DNA of 64,000 nt from Hydractinia symbiolongicarpus (lineage: Eukaryota; Cnidaria; Hydrozoa; Anthoathecata; Hydractiniidae). Each line of letters begins with the position of its first letter. The first letter of the stretch is position 1. The notes below the pieces were generated by a model that did not search any database, had not been told where the DNA came from, and worked only from the letters and a program-made list of their open reading frames with translations. Location of the stretch: NCBI RefSeq assembly GCF_029227915.1, contig NC_079884.1:1674001-1738000 (forward strand). Reading direction: 5' to 3'. Positions 24,328 through 36,090 of this stretch are shown piece by piece. A program made the position numbers and the translations under genes.

Positions 24328-26815
24328 CTCACTGACGTTTGAACGGAGCGCCCAGTTTCACTTACGCAGAAATAATAACAAAGAAGGACAGGTAAAATAA
24401 TCGTGCGCATGCATTCGCAATCTACCAGTACAACTTTATTCACTTATCATATGATTGAGTTCTCGCATTTTTATTGGTTAATTTACACAAAATATATGTC
24501 ATATTTTTATTTTCTTGTAAAACGAGAACTTGTCCGTAAAAAGGCAGAAAACTGGTAAATCACCTGTAATCATAAGCATACATAAAAATATTTAAAAAGC
24601 AGCAGGGGTTGGCACTGAACTAATCGGGTTTTATACTATTTCACCTTCGTTCGAAAAATTTCGATGAGCACAATTTTTTTTTACAATCGTTTTGGTGTCA
24701 CTCCTTCTACCTAAGTACAACTGAGAAACTATAACAAAAACTTGTCAGGCTAAAATTCGGCTTTCCAAAAGAGATGTTTTTGCTCCTAAAGAATGCGCAA
24801 ATTCACTGTGCACCTCAGTTTGAGGCTAATAAATAACGTCATCTCCTGCGTTGGTAACTAAGGATCACCTCGGACCAAAGTGAGACCAATTCATTCCTTT
24901 CGAAACAGACGGATTGATGACATCAGCAAAATACCTTTAAAATCCCAATATATCTGTAACCGTTATTCAAAAGTGATCCTATACATTTTGAATCTGCGTT
25001 TCACGCTCTATACAACAGTGGCGACGGCTATACAAGTACCTTGACAGGTTCTGCTAACGTCAGCAAAATTTTTAAAGCCTTGTATATCCTTACTATTTTT
25101 CAAAAACACGCGATTTTATGCATTTTCTGCATCATTGATTCAGGCTCTATATAGGCAACGGATAAACAAATTTCGGAGCATCCAAATTTTGGGCACAAAT
25201 ATTCAAACAATGGATGGATTACAAATTAGATTCTTTAGTGACTAGAAAAGTAATAGTACAGAAAAATTCGATCCAGGCCTGTTTTTCACGTTTTAATTCT
25301 CTTGTTTTAATTGTCTTGTTATCCAAATAATTGTTTGGTATACTTTCGTCGTTTCACCCGGGCAAAAAGTTGTAATTTTCTGAGAAGTTACACAAAAGAA
25401 AATAGTATACAACATGTACGAAAAAAGTTTTTGAATTGCAGTTTGCACGTCTTGTTTTTGTTTCAACACACAAATTTCCACGACATTGGACAGATTCGTT
25501 TTCCATTCATGGATGCTTTACTTTTTTAAAGAATTTTTTAGGTGAGAAAAAGTTACTGTTTGTAAAACTTGTGTTTTTTTTGTCTTTGTATAATGCAATT
25601 CTTAATCTGCAAACTTTATTTATTTATTTTGTATTGTATTTAGATAAAAATATAAAAGAAATGAAATATCTCTGACATGATCATAGTGTGAGTTCGTGTA
25701 TTTGCAAGTATAAAATTTACAATTACTATTTTATAAAGATATCAAGACTTATGGCACAAGCAAATAGATTGCCGTCCAACCCGGAAATTCGTGCAAGCGT
25801 TACATGACGACAGAGTTTTCAAATTCCCGTGAAATCAATATATCATGTTTACAGCTACCCATAGCAGAGCCTTTGTTGTTTGACAATAAAATGATTTGAT
25901 GTGGGTGTTCTGTGTTGTTTGCTACACACACGTTTATCAGAGGTGATTTTAAGTTCTGTTTGCCGAATGATAATATCGCGAAATAATTCAGATTTCCTCA
26001 AGTCACTATTGCCTCGCTTACATCCTATCTGGCATTACGATATTTGTCTAGTGTTTTGGTGTTAGATGATCAATTCTCAGTTATTCACAACAATTTACTG
26101 TTAACAAATGGTTGCTACACGCCACGTTTTGTAATAAACATGAACAACAAACGAAGTGGTTCTACACAAAATAAAAATCTGTGTCTGTCTAGGTAAAAAA
26201 AGGAATGTGCATATTTTTCAAAAAAGATATTATTTTGAAAGCAGAGATTATTTTGAAGCGATGTATAACTTAAGGCATTTCGTTTTTTATCTCAAACGAA
26301 ACTTAATATTACTATAATTCTTTATTAGATTAGAGTACTTCGTGTTGTTCTACCATGCTTAAATGAGTTATTATATAAGAGAATTTTTCCACGTGACATT
26401 ACTTAGTTTATAACATTTAGGAAATATTTTTATTGATGTGCTTGAGAATAGCATCCATGAACAGGAACAACCGCAATCTGATAAGAGCTAGTTCGTGTAT
26501 GTTTTTGCGGTAAATAATGTAGCGAAGTTGCTTGATGCGCGGACTGCAATTCACAAACATAAAGTAAAAAGCGGGAAAACGAGTTACAAATTTACAATCC
26601 ATTTTACTATTTTGTTAGTTGAATATGTAAAAATTTTACCACTGTAAAAATAGGGATACTGCCACCTGATATACAGCCAAACAGACGAACATCAAACGAT
26701 AGCCCACTGCGTTATCGGTTATGATCGTTTTTTCAGTATACTGTTGTACTTTCTCCCGATAGTATTTTACTTAATAAAATATTATTACAAAAAAATTATA
26801 AGTCAAACTGTCCGT
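24328..26815. other. Non-coding part of unit B
   Basis: No gene. Holds a block of about 90 bp absent from A (about 25,022-25,114), an inverted R1 fragment including 'gctaacgtcagcaaaattt'. Confidence 0.5.
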
Positions 26816-27125
26816 CAGTTTCGTGGAAAAATCTACATAGGAAGAAAAAATATGGAAAAGAACGTAACTTGCATTTTGATGACGTCAGCAAAAACCTGTC
26901 AGTGCATCAAGATGTTTTACATAAACGCTGATCAAAGTAGGATTGCGTTTGACAAACGGTTAAGAAAATACAAAGGTTTAAACGTTGTTCTCACGATACC
27001 TTACGATACTTACTGACTTTAAATATTTATCTATTAGACACATTCATGATATTCACGTGATCCCGATTTTTTCGGATTTTACCCGAAAATCGAAAAACCC
27101 GGATTTCTGGGCGGATTTAAAAGGT
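26816..27125 (+). repeat. R1 repeat plus piggyBac-MITE fragment in unit B
   Basis: Counterpart of 17,686-17,990, with the same TGACGTCAGCA core and the same 'cggattttacccgaaaatcg' fragment. Confidence 0.6.
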
Positions 27126-29735
27126 AATCTAAGCAAATGGCACGTTTCTGTTAAATAGGATGAAGTAAAAAGTTTTTGCTGCCGCACTATGTTTCGTGAC
27201 CTGTTTTGGTTGTGAGGGAGTAAATACAAGGCAATAAAGTGTCAAAAAAATTAATCGTAATGCTGCACTGTAATAACATATAGATACTTTGTTTGGCAGC
27301 AAACAAATTTTAGCAGAGAACATATATTTCAGAAGGCTGATGTAAATTGGGTAATACGGTATGAAGGAAAATAATAAGTTGCATTTTATTTGCACTTTTG
27401 TAAAATATAAATGTTTCTGCGGTAACGGTGTAAAGGGAAAGGTAGTAATTGAAGACAGGTGATGAAAAATGTGTAATTTATTTTCAATTGAAATCATGAT
27501 GTTAAACGAAATAGTCCGAGTATTAGAGTGATGCCATACAAATGGAAGAAAACGCTCAATATATTTAATGCTAAACAAGTCGAGAGTCTAGAATAGGCGT
27601 TATTTTTCGTTGCAGTTTATGACAAATTTAAATCGCTCCTCTCTGCTAATTAGAACATTCTGCGGCTTTCTGTCGATACTTTTGCAATTCTTTTTATTGT
27701 ACTTTTTCTCCAAGTAAAAACTTTAGTTTAATTTGATACTTTGTTTGCCAGCGAACAAATTTTAGCCAAGAACCTACTTTTGAGAAGGCTTAGGTAAAAA
27801 GTTTCACGAAAATAATGATAAAATAGCATTAGGCTGTGCAAAGTGTGCTACATAGAGCAGGAGATATGTGGAGATTTTAAATTAAGTAAATTGGTTAATA
27901 CGACATAAAGGGAAAGTTTAAACATCAATGTTTCTGTAATACGAGATAATTTTAAAGAATTTAAGTTGAGATGTAAATTATGAAAATTCAGTCTTGTCCA
28001 TCCCTCCACATGTTTCCACAACCTCTAAACTAAATTGTACGTATGCAGCGACCTTTAGCTGAAGGGCCATCAAATATATACATAGCTTACCTTTATGTGT
28101 AAAATTATTTCTCATCCTTTTCGTTCTTCTTCACTCATTACTTCGTTTCCGGTTTTTTGATTCCGCGTTTCTAGTTTGTCCACTTCAGATTTGTTGTTTA
28201 ATGGTAACTACGCATATTTAATATTGTACTAGTTCTTTTTAAAAATTTATTCTGCTTCTTTTTACAAATGGATTGTTGATAAAGTCATTAAGAAGGCTAA
28301 AAAATCTTTTAAATGAATAAACCCTGGAGGAATCCACTCAAGACCATTAGACAACAATAATAACAACGTTGCCCGTATCTAAAATAATTTATAACCAAGC
28401 ATTCGTTAAGGTAAATTTAGCAGTCAATGAAATTCTTAACTAATAAAATCATTTTGTTTTATCACATGATTCTTTTTAGCCAATTATAATCGTAAACAAA
28501 TCCCCTATAAAATACAGAACATTTTTATAGGGGATGTATTACACACTTTTAAAAGAATTGCAAAGAATTTAATCCACTTTGCCTGTTACAGACAGACACA
28601 GTCTCTAGATATTCTGGTAATGTCTATTCCTGAAGAGAGAGGCTTTACAAAAAGCCAGTTGTTTTTTTTAAAAAATGACAATATTTTTTGGTTGCATATA
28701 CTTGACGTTTAAAGGATGAAACAGGAGATTAGAGACATCCAATGCACATAGGCGGTGATAAATACCTTTGTTTAATGAATATACAGTCAAATAGGTCTGT
28801 TAACAAAAAATCTTGCGATTTTACGAAAATAGTTGGTATAAAAAAAAATTTTGTGTACAGCGGATCGAATCCAATTCACTACTAGGTACTTTAATTTCTC
28901 TATGACATTAAATTGACAATGAAATGTTTAAATTGGTGAGACGCATTTCAAGAATATCCTAAAAAACAAATATTACTTTTCTTTTTCTTTATATTTTACA
29001 TGGATATTGAGAAACCTCCTGGTTAGAAGTTATGCTACAACCCTTCACAGTAAAATCACATTCTTGGAACATATGCCTACGTATTTTTACCCTCAGAGGA
29101 TGTGCCAGATTCATCTAATTGAATGGAATTGAATAAATTGTCCATTGAGGAAGAGTAAAAGCAAATCTCCTCACGGTGTAATAAGTGCTCAAACTTTACA
29201 AACAAAACCCAGCTTGCCCAATATCTTTCCATATTCTACAACATAGCGATCATTGCTGGGAACTATGTCGATTTTTGGTCCTTTAAATTTTGAATCCGCT
29301 ATTTAATGCCTCTTCCACACGTTCTATATTCCTACAAATTGGTTTTAAATATTTTTATTGTAATTTTTTACTTAACCCATCAACTTGTGCCATATTGTGG
29401 TGCAACGATGACACCGACTGATGTAATGCAACGTTTGGGCTACATCTCTTGAACAAATGCACTACAATATAAAACGTCCAATAGCACTCAAAGTAAAACA
29501 AGAAAAAAATATAAACCACCATTTCTTACTATCCTAATTTATAAATGATTTACCGCCTCCAAAATTCATTGACGATTAACGCAGGTCCCTTAATGCTTGA
29601 CCAGCCGACAACACATTATTACGGGGATCCCGACATGGAGGAGGAAATGGATTTGTAGCAATAATAATGGGACGGTAGTATTGGTGTGGGCGGGGTACAA
29701 TGTGTGTGTGTGCATGGAACGGCGAGGAATAACAA
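27126..29735. other. Non-coding part of unit B
   Basis: No gene. Two short stretches near 27,130-27,200 and 28,305-28,330 are absent from unit A. Confidence 0.5.
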
Positions 29736-29921
29736 GAGACGATAAAGAACTTGAAGGATGTGTGGTGGTGGTGGCAGTATCGATATTGATGTCGCTACTG
29801 AATCACCACCACGGTGTAAAATGGTTTGAAATAAAAATTGACGAATATGAAGCTTAGGAAGTTGTGGGTGGAATGTTGTGGAGGAATTGTGGGTGGCCGT
29901 AAGGATCAGTAAGATGACTGA

Positions 29922-30194
29922 CCCAACGTAGACAAAGACAAGGACGACAACAACACAGACGGTGGAGACAACAATGATACAGCACGATGAGTTAACGAAA
30001 CAAGTGGTGATGAAGAAGAGGCAGAGGAAGACAGGAAAGATGAAGAAGTGGATAGAGGCGTTTGAGGAAGTGAGACATGCAAAGGAGGTAAACATGAGGA
30101 TAAAGGAGATGATAAGGAAGGTGAAGAGGAAGACAAAGAGGTTGAAGAGGAGGAGAACGAGGAGGGAAAAGATAAGTTAAAAACAGAACGTTAG
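29922..30194 (+). pseudogene. Decayed acidic Lys/Glu/Asp-rich ORF interrupted only by TGA
   Basis: Just right of the duplication, one plus frame reads through with acidic repeats (SGDEEEAEEDRKDEEVD, EGEEEDKEVEEEENEEG) to a TAG at 30,192. It is interrupted only by TGA codons: one at its left edge and two inside. Codons are almost all GAx/AAx, so low complexity alone could keep the frame open. The other frames on both strands also have long accidental frames because of the purine bias. It could be a decayed exon of an acidic protein or simply a purine-rich tract. Confidence 0.3.
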
Positions 30195-30654
30195 CGTGCC
30201 CTGGTCTGATCCCTGTGTTAAAAGTCCTGCTCTATTGCTTAAGTTAAAAAGGATTCATTTAGACTTAAATTTCGAATCGTGCCGAAAAGGCTTTCAGCAT
30301 AAAGCAATATCAGTTTAAAGCAATTTTTTATTCGGCAAAAGAAATGTCCTGCCTTAAATATACAAGATGTTTTATTGATTTCAAAAGTTGTTTAAATAAA
30401 TACTTTATTGTCTCTAATACCCCCTTGTGGATATTTCTTTTTTTCCCTAGTCTTCCAAGAAGTGTTTTTACTTTCTAGAACATGTAATTGTCATGTAAGT
30501 AACTTCTAACTTGCATGCATAGGACCTGTTATTTGCAGCTATTACGTCATCATACGCTTTTAATCATAGTACTAACCCTCGCTTAAGTGAATTTTATTAC
30601 GTCATGCGAAGTAGTTTCAAAGTATGCAAATATTGGGTTTAAAAGTTCTATTTG
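30195..30654. other. Intergenic, nothing recognised
   Basis: No gene. At about 30,655 begins sequence that is duplicated at about 37,787 (see the proline-rich family). Confidence 0.45.
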
Positions 30655-30721
30655 AAGTTGAAAAGTGAATGAAGATAGCGATTTTTCTAATTTGTACTAA
30701 TCCTCACAAAACATTCTTAGT

Positions 30722-31536
30722 CTCAACACGAGTCTCAATGCGTGAATCCGATCCTCCCGTGCATCCAGGTACCTTTTGAACCATAACGGGGTGCGCTAAA
30801 TAATAAAAGATAAGTACTATTAAATACTGTACAAATTTTATTGCCAAAAGTTTAGACTAAAGAGGATGTCTAAGGCATTGACAAAATATATAAATTAAAC
30901 TTACTTCAATCCAAGCCTGAAAGTCTTTCAGTGTATCCACCCTAGATAAAGAGAGGAAAATTGTCAATCATAAAACAGGAGCTCTGTAAGAGTAATTTGA
31001 GGCCTGAATTATCTATTAAAAACCGAACGAGTATGTTTTCATAGTCAAGTTATCAAGACGAGCTGCATCAAATAAACGCGCAAAAAGGTATTAATAATTT
31101 TAGTAAATTCGCAGGGAAAAAACGTTATACATACTGAGTAACATGAAACTGCTCAGCTGCTGCGGGTTGTGGTAGCGCTGGTGCAGCTGGAGCTGCGGCC
31201 GGTATTGCTTCCGGTGCATCTTGTAGTACTGGTGCAGTTGGTGCGGCTTCCAATTGTGGTGCTGGTGGGGCTGGTACAACTTCTGGTGGTGATGGTGCTG
31301 GTGCTTGCGCTGCTGCTGGTACAGCTTCTGGTTGTGGTGCTGGTGCTGCTGGTACAGTTTGCGGTTGTGGTGCTGGTGCAGCTGGTAGAGCGCCTGGTGG
31401 TGGTGGGGGTGGTGGTGCATCTGGTACAGCGTCTTGTGGTGGTGCTGCTGCGGGTGGTGGCTGCGGTGGTAGTGGTGGCGGATTTACTCTCCTCCTCCGA
31501 CGCTCTCTCACATGGACTGACTGGCCATCATTTTGT
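30722..31536 (-). CDS. Proline-rich gene, copy 1 (three visible exons)
   Basis: Exon order on the minus strand: 31,536-31,135 (402 nt), 30,941-30,905 (37 nt), 30,795-30,722 (74 nt). The first has an acceptor TACTTTGTAG and a donor CA/GTATGT. It starts QNDGQSVHVRERRRRRV and continues with about 100 residues of Pro/Ala/Gln-rich repeat (APAPQPQTVPAAPAPQPEAV). It leaves in phase 2. The second fits that phase (VDTLKDFQAWIE) and ends GAA/GTAAGT in phase 0. The third starts RTPLWFKRYLDAREDRIHAL. Here one base is missing relative to copy 2, so the frame shifts and soon meets a stop; the donor seen in copy 2 is absent. Upstream exons are unknown. Function is unknown. The polyarginine patch followed by a flexible proline-rich region and a short helical segment suggests a binding or scaffold protein, but that is only inference. 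Confidence 0.55.
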
Positions 31537-31754
31537 CTACAAAGTAGAAATAAGATATATAAATGATATCTTCCTTTTCTTATGGAGTGCGGTGCGTTTA
31601 CGAAATAATAGAATGAGTGAAAGTTACTTTGCAATGGTGCCTTGTATAAAGGAAACATTTCAGTTTTTCATTTGAACTAAATGTTGCTGATTTTACTACT
31701 TTTTGGTAATTTTATGTGAAGATGTTTAGAAGATAGATAACCATAACTTTTGTG

Positions 31755-32022
31755 AACATGGACTGCTCAGCTGCTGCGGGCGCAGTAGGAGCTGCTGGTG
31801 GTGACAGTTGCGGTGGTGCAGCTTTAAGGGTTCGGCTAGTGGTGGTGGTAGAGGTGGTGGTGCTTGCTCCGGTGGTTGTGGTGGTTGCTCCGGTGGTTGT
31901 GGTGGCTCCAGTGCAGCTGGTTGTGGGGGTAGTGATGGTGGTCTGCTGGTGCAGCTGGTGGATTTTGGTTTACCCTCCTCCTCCGTCGCTCTCTTACGTA
32001 TACTTGTTGACCATCATTCGGT
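31755..32022 (-). pseudogene. Third proline-rich exon, frameshifted
   Basis: Acceptor TTCTTTGTAG at 32,023, then 'PNDGQQVYVRERRRRRVNQ', homologous to the first exon of copies 1 and 2. After PAAPA the proline-rich frame continues only after a frameshift (PPQPPEQPPQPPEQAPPP), and a second shift precedes the conserved end APAAAEQ. The GTATGT donor used in the other copies is missing. It lies immediately upstream (minus sense) of copy 1 and may be a duplicated exon or the remains of a third gene. Confidence 0.55.
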
Positions 32023-32099
32023 CTACAAAGAAGAAATAATGATTATAATACATAATATTCTTTCTTTCGTTATTGAGTGCATATTGTTTTATATGAACT

Positions 32100-32300
32100 A
32101 AATGCTGCTCATTGTAATACTTTCCAGAAATTTTGTGTAAAGCTGTTCAGAATCCCTGTGATACACAACCATGTAAGTGGTGTGAAAAGCTCTCACAATC
32201 TTTTCAGAGTATTTTCTAACGAAAGTTAATAACACATTAATTGGTTACGAAATGATTTTTGAGGTGTAACGAACCTACTAAGAAATGTCACACTAAACCA
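32100..32300. repeat. Duplicated non-coding flank of the proline-rich genes
   Basis: 'ttttgtgtaaagctgttcagaa' through 'taacacatt..ttggttacgaaat' matches 39,065-39,240 at high identity. Together with the matching downstream flank (30,655 vs 37,787), it shows that one segment of about 1.5 kb was duplicated, gene and flanks together. Confidence 0.75.
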
Positions 32301-32542
32301 ACTGTCTTTAATCCATTCACAAAAATCACTACAAACTCAAGAACAGCTTAATTTTGTACAATTGTTTCAAGAAAAGTTGTTCCTGAAAAAGCTTGTACTA
32401 TCCTATTTTACTGCTTTTGAATATTGATAAGCGATTGCTTGCTTACGATTTCTGAGGTGAGAAAGTTGGATACTTTATATAAAGCATGCATCGGCGGAGG
32501 AGTGGCTAACATATAAAAAAATATAGCAAGAAAAATACTTAC

Positions 32543-32571
32543 GCCACTCTCTTGACGGTTCCTCTCGGATT
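32543..32571 (-). CDS. Candidate 29-nt micro-exon
   Basis: Minus strand: acceptor TTATCAAAGTAG, 29 bases, donor GGC/GTAAGTA. Both sites are good, but including it breaks the phase between the Q/N-rich exon and the proline-rich exon, so it may be alternative, part of another transcript, or accidental. Confidence 0.25.
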
Positions 32572-32647
32572 CTACTTTGATAAAAATGCTGATAATAACT
32601 TAGTTAATGGTATAAAAGTAAGAAGAAAATAATTTAATATTACTTAC

Positions 32648-32791
32648 CCTTCAGACGTTGTGATACACAAGGTATCGTTGCCCATTCCTCCACACTTGTT
32701 CTTGCTGCTGCTGCTGTGGTTGTTGTTGTTGTTGTTGTTGTAGTTGTTGTGCTTGTTGTAGATCTTGTTGATCTTCTGGTTGTTCGTTATT
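32648..32791 (-). CDS. Glutamine- or asparagine-rich exon 1
   Basis: Minus strand: acceptor TTTTTGTAG at 32,793, donor AAGG/GTAAGT below 32,648; 144 nt, so phase is kept across it. One frame gives a Gln-rich peptide (NNEQPEDQQDLQQAQQ.., then EQVWRNGQRYLVYHNV) but meets TGA four bases before the donor. Another frame is open throughout, is Asn-rich, and enters and leaves in phase 2, matching the acceptor phase of the proline-rich exons. Which frame is used cannot be decided by eye. It belongs, by position, strand and similar start, to the proline-rich gene family. Confidence 0.45.
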
Positions 32792-32859
32792 CTACAAAAA
32801 TTGTTTTTTAGGCTACCAAAGACAAAGTATATAAGAACATAAGTGCCCAAATTTAAGAA

Positions 32860-35509
32860 CATAATAAGATTATTATAAGGCTTTATGCTCGACTACAATT
32901 ATTTTTTAATAAAAATGTAACCACAATGTAAATCCAAGTACTACACCTATGTAGCAATTATCACCGAATTACGGTAATACCCTGAATTACAGAAACCTCG
33001 CCTCCTGCTAAATAAGCACCCCTGTGTAATTAAGCGCCCCCTTTAATGGCCGGAATTAAATAAGCTCTCTGCCCGCTTATTCGTCATTTATGATAAATTA
33101 AGAACGTCTCAACAACATTTATAGGCTGCATTTTGAAAACGGTAAAAACATTACAAACCTTTCTTCCATTTCAATGTTCGTATAACAAGAATGTCTAAAG
33201 TAAAAAATAAAAACATTTTAAATTTGTTTTCTTAAAAGAAAAAAGCTTTAAGTCGATTGATCTACATAATTTGGAAATTCTATGATATATACAAATCTTT
33301 TTATTTAAAATTGAACTTCTGAAAAAGATTATTGAATGTTTCAGTATGTAGGCGTTATTCGTACTTTTTCGCTCAATTTGTTGAAAATGCCGACAGTGAA
33401 TGTTTTGATAAAGGCTGATCTTAAAAAGAAAAAAACATTCAAAAAATGAGTAACAATAATACAGTAGCACAAACTGAGTTAACACCAGGATATTCAATCG
33501 TTGTCTCTTTAATGATTTAAAGAGAGCATTCATGAAAAAGAGACAAAACAATACTTTATGTGGATGTAGAACGTATATAATTCTTTATTTAACAAGATAA
33601 TTATAAGATAAAGTAATTATGTACCAGACATAATTATGTTATCATTTTGAGTACATTGATAGGAATAGTAAAATTTGGTTTTAAGAGGATATTCTACAGT
33701 ATTTAAGCATGTATAATTCAATTTGCGTTAGTGTCAATCTTTTGCGTAGCGTGAAACTTATTAATACAAATTGCCATTTTGGGATGTTTGTGCGAAATAA
33801 TTAATGCGATTCACACATAATTTCCACCCTTTTTTATTCCACACTCTTTTGTTCTAATACTTTTTTTATATCTGTGAAAGTTGACAATGGACATATTTTC
33901 AAGAGTCTTTGCCAGGGACGGTGGTTGGAGAAGCCCCCTGTTCACATGAATCAATATTATTGAAACTCTAAAGGGCAATAAGTGTATTTTTGCCTGGTAA
34001 GTTTGTCCATACACAGCATATTTATCCCTCATTCATCCCTCCATCCAATTTAAAACCATCAAGACAGAAAAGTATATAGTGTTTACAACATATTTCACAA
34101 GCAAGAAAGACTAATACAAAAATTATGATTACTTCAGAAAATATTTGATTTTTTACTTATATTCCTTTAAATATATTTTTTCCAAGTATAAACCTGCTTT
34201 TATTTTAATAGGGTCACGTTTTTTATAAGAACGTCTAAATTTCAGCAGATGCTTATGTTCTTATTTTTACGCTTTTTCGGCGTCAAGTTTTCCTTAATTG
34301 TAATATATTTAGCAATTGTAGACTCATTATTTTGTTCTTATAGTTTATGAAGGTATTCAGGTTGAGTACGTAATATGCTCTTAATTTTTGGCAAAATCTC
34401 AGCCTAAACGTTCTTTTAAACTGGGTTCTTATAAAAAAACGTGTACCAAAACAAACCCTAAATATATAAAGTCAAACGTCAATCTTTCTAATTCAATTCT
34501 ATTTCTGCCGCCGAAAAAATGGCAAACTTGTGTTTCACGTCGGCAATTTATATCATGTCTGTGATAATATGCTACTCTATACACGAATACCAGATAAATT
34601 CAAAGACAAATTTATTAGAAATTAAAAATAAAACTTTCGTAGATTTAAGTCACATCCAACTGCAATAAATAATAAATGGCGAATACATATCGACGTGAAT
34701 CAAGAATTTTTGTTAACACCTCGGCATTAGCCGCGGCCAATTGCAGAGTGTCTACGTGAATTAGAAAGACTAACCTTAGCCATTATAACATTACAACATA
34801 GTATAAAAGTGGCCAATCACAAATCTTAGAAATAAAGTTTAAAACGGACTAGTGTACTATGGTTTACCACCTGAATTTTTAACCAGCCAATTTGTGTTTG
34901 AGGTCTGGAAATATAAACAGCACCATGTCATGATGAAATATGTCTAGTAGCTACTATATGATGAGGTTAAGTGTAGCCAGGGACAGGTGATTTAGAAATT
35001 TGGCAAGCAGGTTTGACAAAGTGCCCAAATGGATAATTAAAACACTTGTAAAACAAAATAAAAAGGGGGTAGCTACCTACGTCCAGTTGGCCAACTATTA
35101 ACCCAACTAACCTAACTTTGCTGGTAACTCTAACTATTCTATAGCTTGGTAACTAGACAAAGACATGTGCAGATCAGCGAAAAAACGCCAGCTAGCTAAT
35201 CAAAATACAATAATTCTTGCCTGATAATTTTCATTCAAAGTAACCATTTTTAACAGCTAACACCATATCAAGTATACTATAATATAAACACCAGCAAGCT
35301 AACCCCAAAAGACATTTCCGACAGGCACAGCAAAAGGACGATTCAATTCAGCCATAATTCAAAGTGCTTTTTGTCATAGTCCAAAGGGACTATGATTTGG
35401 TCAAGGAAAGGAGATTACTAGAAGGTCGTGAAGATCAGATTATTTAAAACCTGTATCTATATTGGCTAGTCAGGTAATAACGAAAAAATCAAAAAAAAGT
35501 AATAAAAAT
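32860..35509. other. Intergenic or intronic, nothing firm
   Basis: The long AT-rich minus frame at 33,195-33,551 is probably accidental. The block 33,390-33,540 ('gataaaggctgatcttaaaaag' through 'attgtctctttaa'-like end) recurs at 44,515-44,640, an unassigned repeat. AGCTAGC-type motifs occur near 35,100. Confidence 0.45.
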
Positions 35510-35640
35510 GGCCAGGTTCCTTACAACCGCTTTTGCCTATATGTCACAGCCCCGTATGTCAGCCTTACTGCGCTGTCTCTGTCTATCTCCCTCTAGGCGA
35601 TTTCAATAATTCCGCCTTCCGTAGTAGTCGTCGAAAGTCA
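35510..35640 (+). repeat. Repeat end shared with 46,370-46,460
   Basis: 'ctatctcc..aggcgatttcaa.gattccgccttc' occurs in both places, preceded by short tetranucleotide-like stretches (an ATCT array in the second). Probably the end of a dispersed element. Confidence 0.45.
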
Positions 35641-35774
35641 ATTAGTGTTATAATCGAAAATTTAGTATTATTATCGAGGATTTAATAAGGTATAACATGC
35701 AACTCTTTACTTTTTAAAGACGAAACCTGGAATAAAACGAGGAACGAGTTATTTAAGATATCTCCAATAGAAAA

Positions 35775-35928
35775 TGTGTCGCGCTATGTGTTTGAAAAAC
35801 ACATCACACATTATGTCCCAGTAAGTGCCTTCGCGCTTGTATTGTTGTGGTTGTTGTTGTTGCTGTTGTTGTTGATGATGTCGATCTTGTCGATCTTGTT
35901 GATCTTGTTGAACTTGTTGTTCGTTATT
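35775..35928 (-). CDS. Glutamine-rich exon 2
   Basis: Minus strand: acceptor CTTTTTTGTAG at 35,930 followed by the same AATAACGAACAA start as exon 1 at 32.8 kb. The Gln frame reads NNEQQVQQDQQDRQDRHHQQ, more Gln, then PQQYKREGTYWDIMCDVF. Unlike exon 1 it stays open past the Q run and no clear donor is seen. It lies downstream (minus sense) of proline-rich copy 2 and upstream of copy 1, as expected if each gene copy has one such exon. Confidence 0.4.
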
Positions 35929-35984
35929 CTACAAAAAAGTATGTATTATAAGACAACAAAACATCTCTATCATAACACAACGAC

Positions 35985-36090
35985 TGTGCGTGTGTCTGTA
36001 ACAGACAAAGTGGATCAGTTCATTTTCCTTTAATTTACCTTTGTAAAATTTTCTTTGAAGTCGTCGAAACAAGTATGTCTATTGTGTCAG
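35985..36090 (-). repeat. R2 repeat end fragment
   Basis: 'gtgtgtctgtaacagacaaagtggatcagttcattttcc' and 'tttgaagtcgtcgaaa' match the terminal part of R2 in inverted orientation. Confidence 0.5.

Larger units (their letters stand above)
20500..29735. repeat. Tandem duplication unit B (9,236 bp)
   Basis: Direct copy of 11,785-20,499. It is the more complete unit for the LINE: it keeps the reverse transcriptase catalytic block and the end of ORF1. After 29,735 the sequence continues into unique DNA. Identity by eye is about 98.5 percent outside the LINE. Confidence 0.93.

Noticed and set aside
29906-30180. Ser-rich minus frame and Lys/Arg-rich plus frame near 30 kb
   Set aside because: Shadows of a purine-rich tract; no splice sites or ordered composition.
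31100-32101. Several long His-, Val- or Gly-rich frames in other frames of the proline-rich exons
   Set aside because: Shadows of GGT/CCA repeats; only the frames with matching splice sites and kept ends are supported.
33195-33551. Minus-strand frame of 118 codons
   Set aside because: Composition is Phe/Leu/Ile/Lys/Tyr as expected from AT-rich DNA, and part of it lies in a repeat shared with 44.5 kb.
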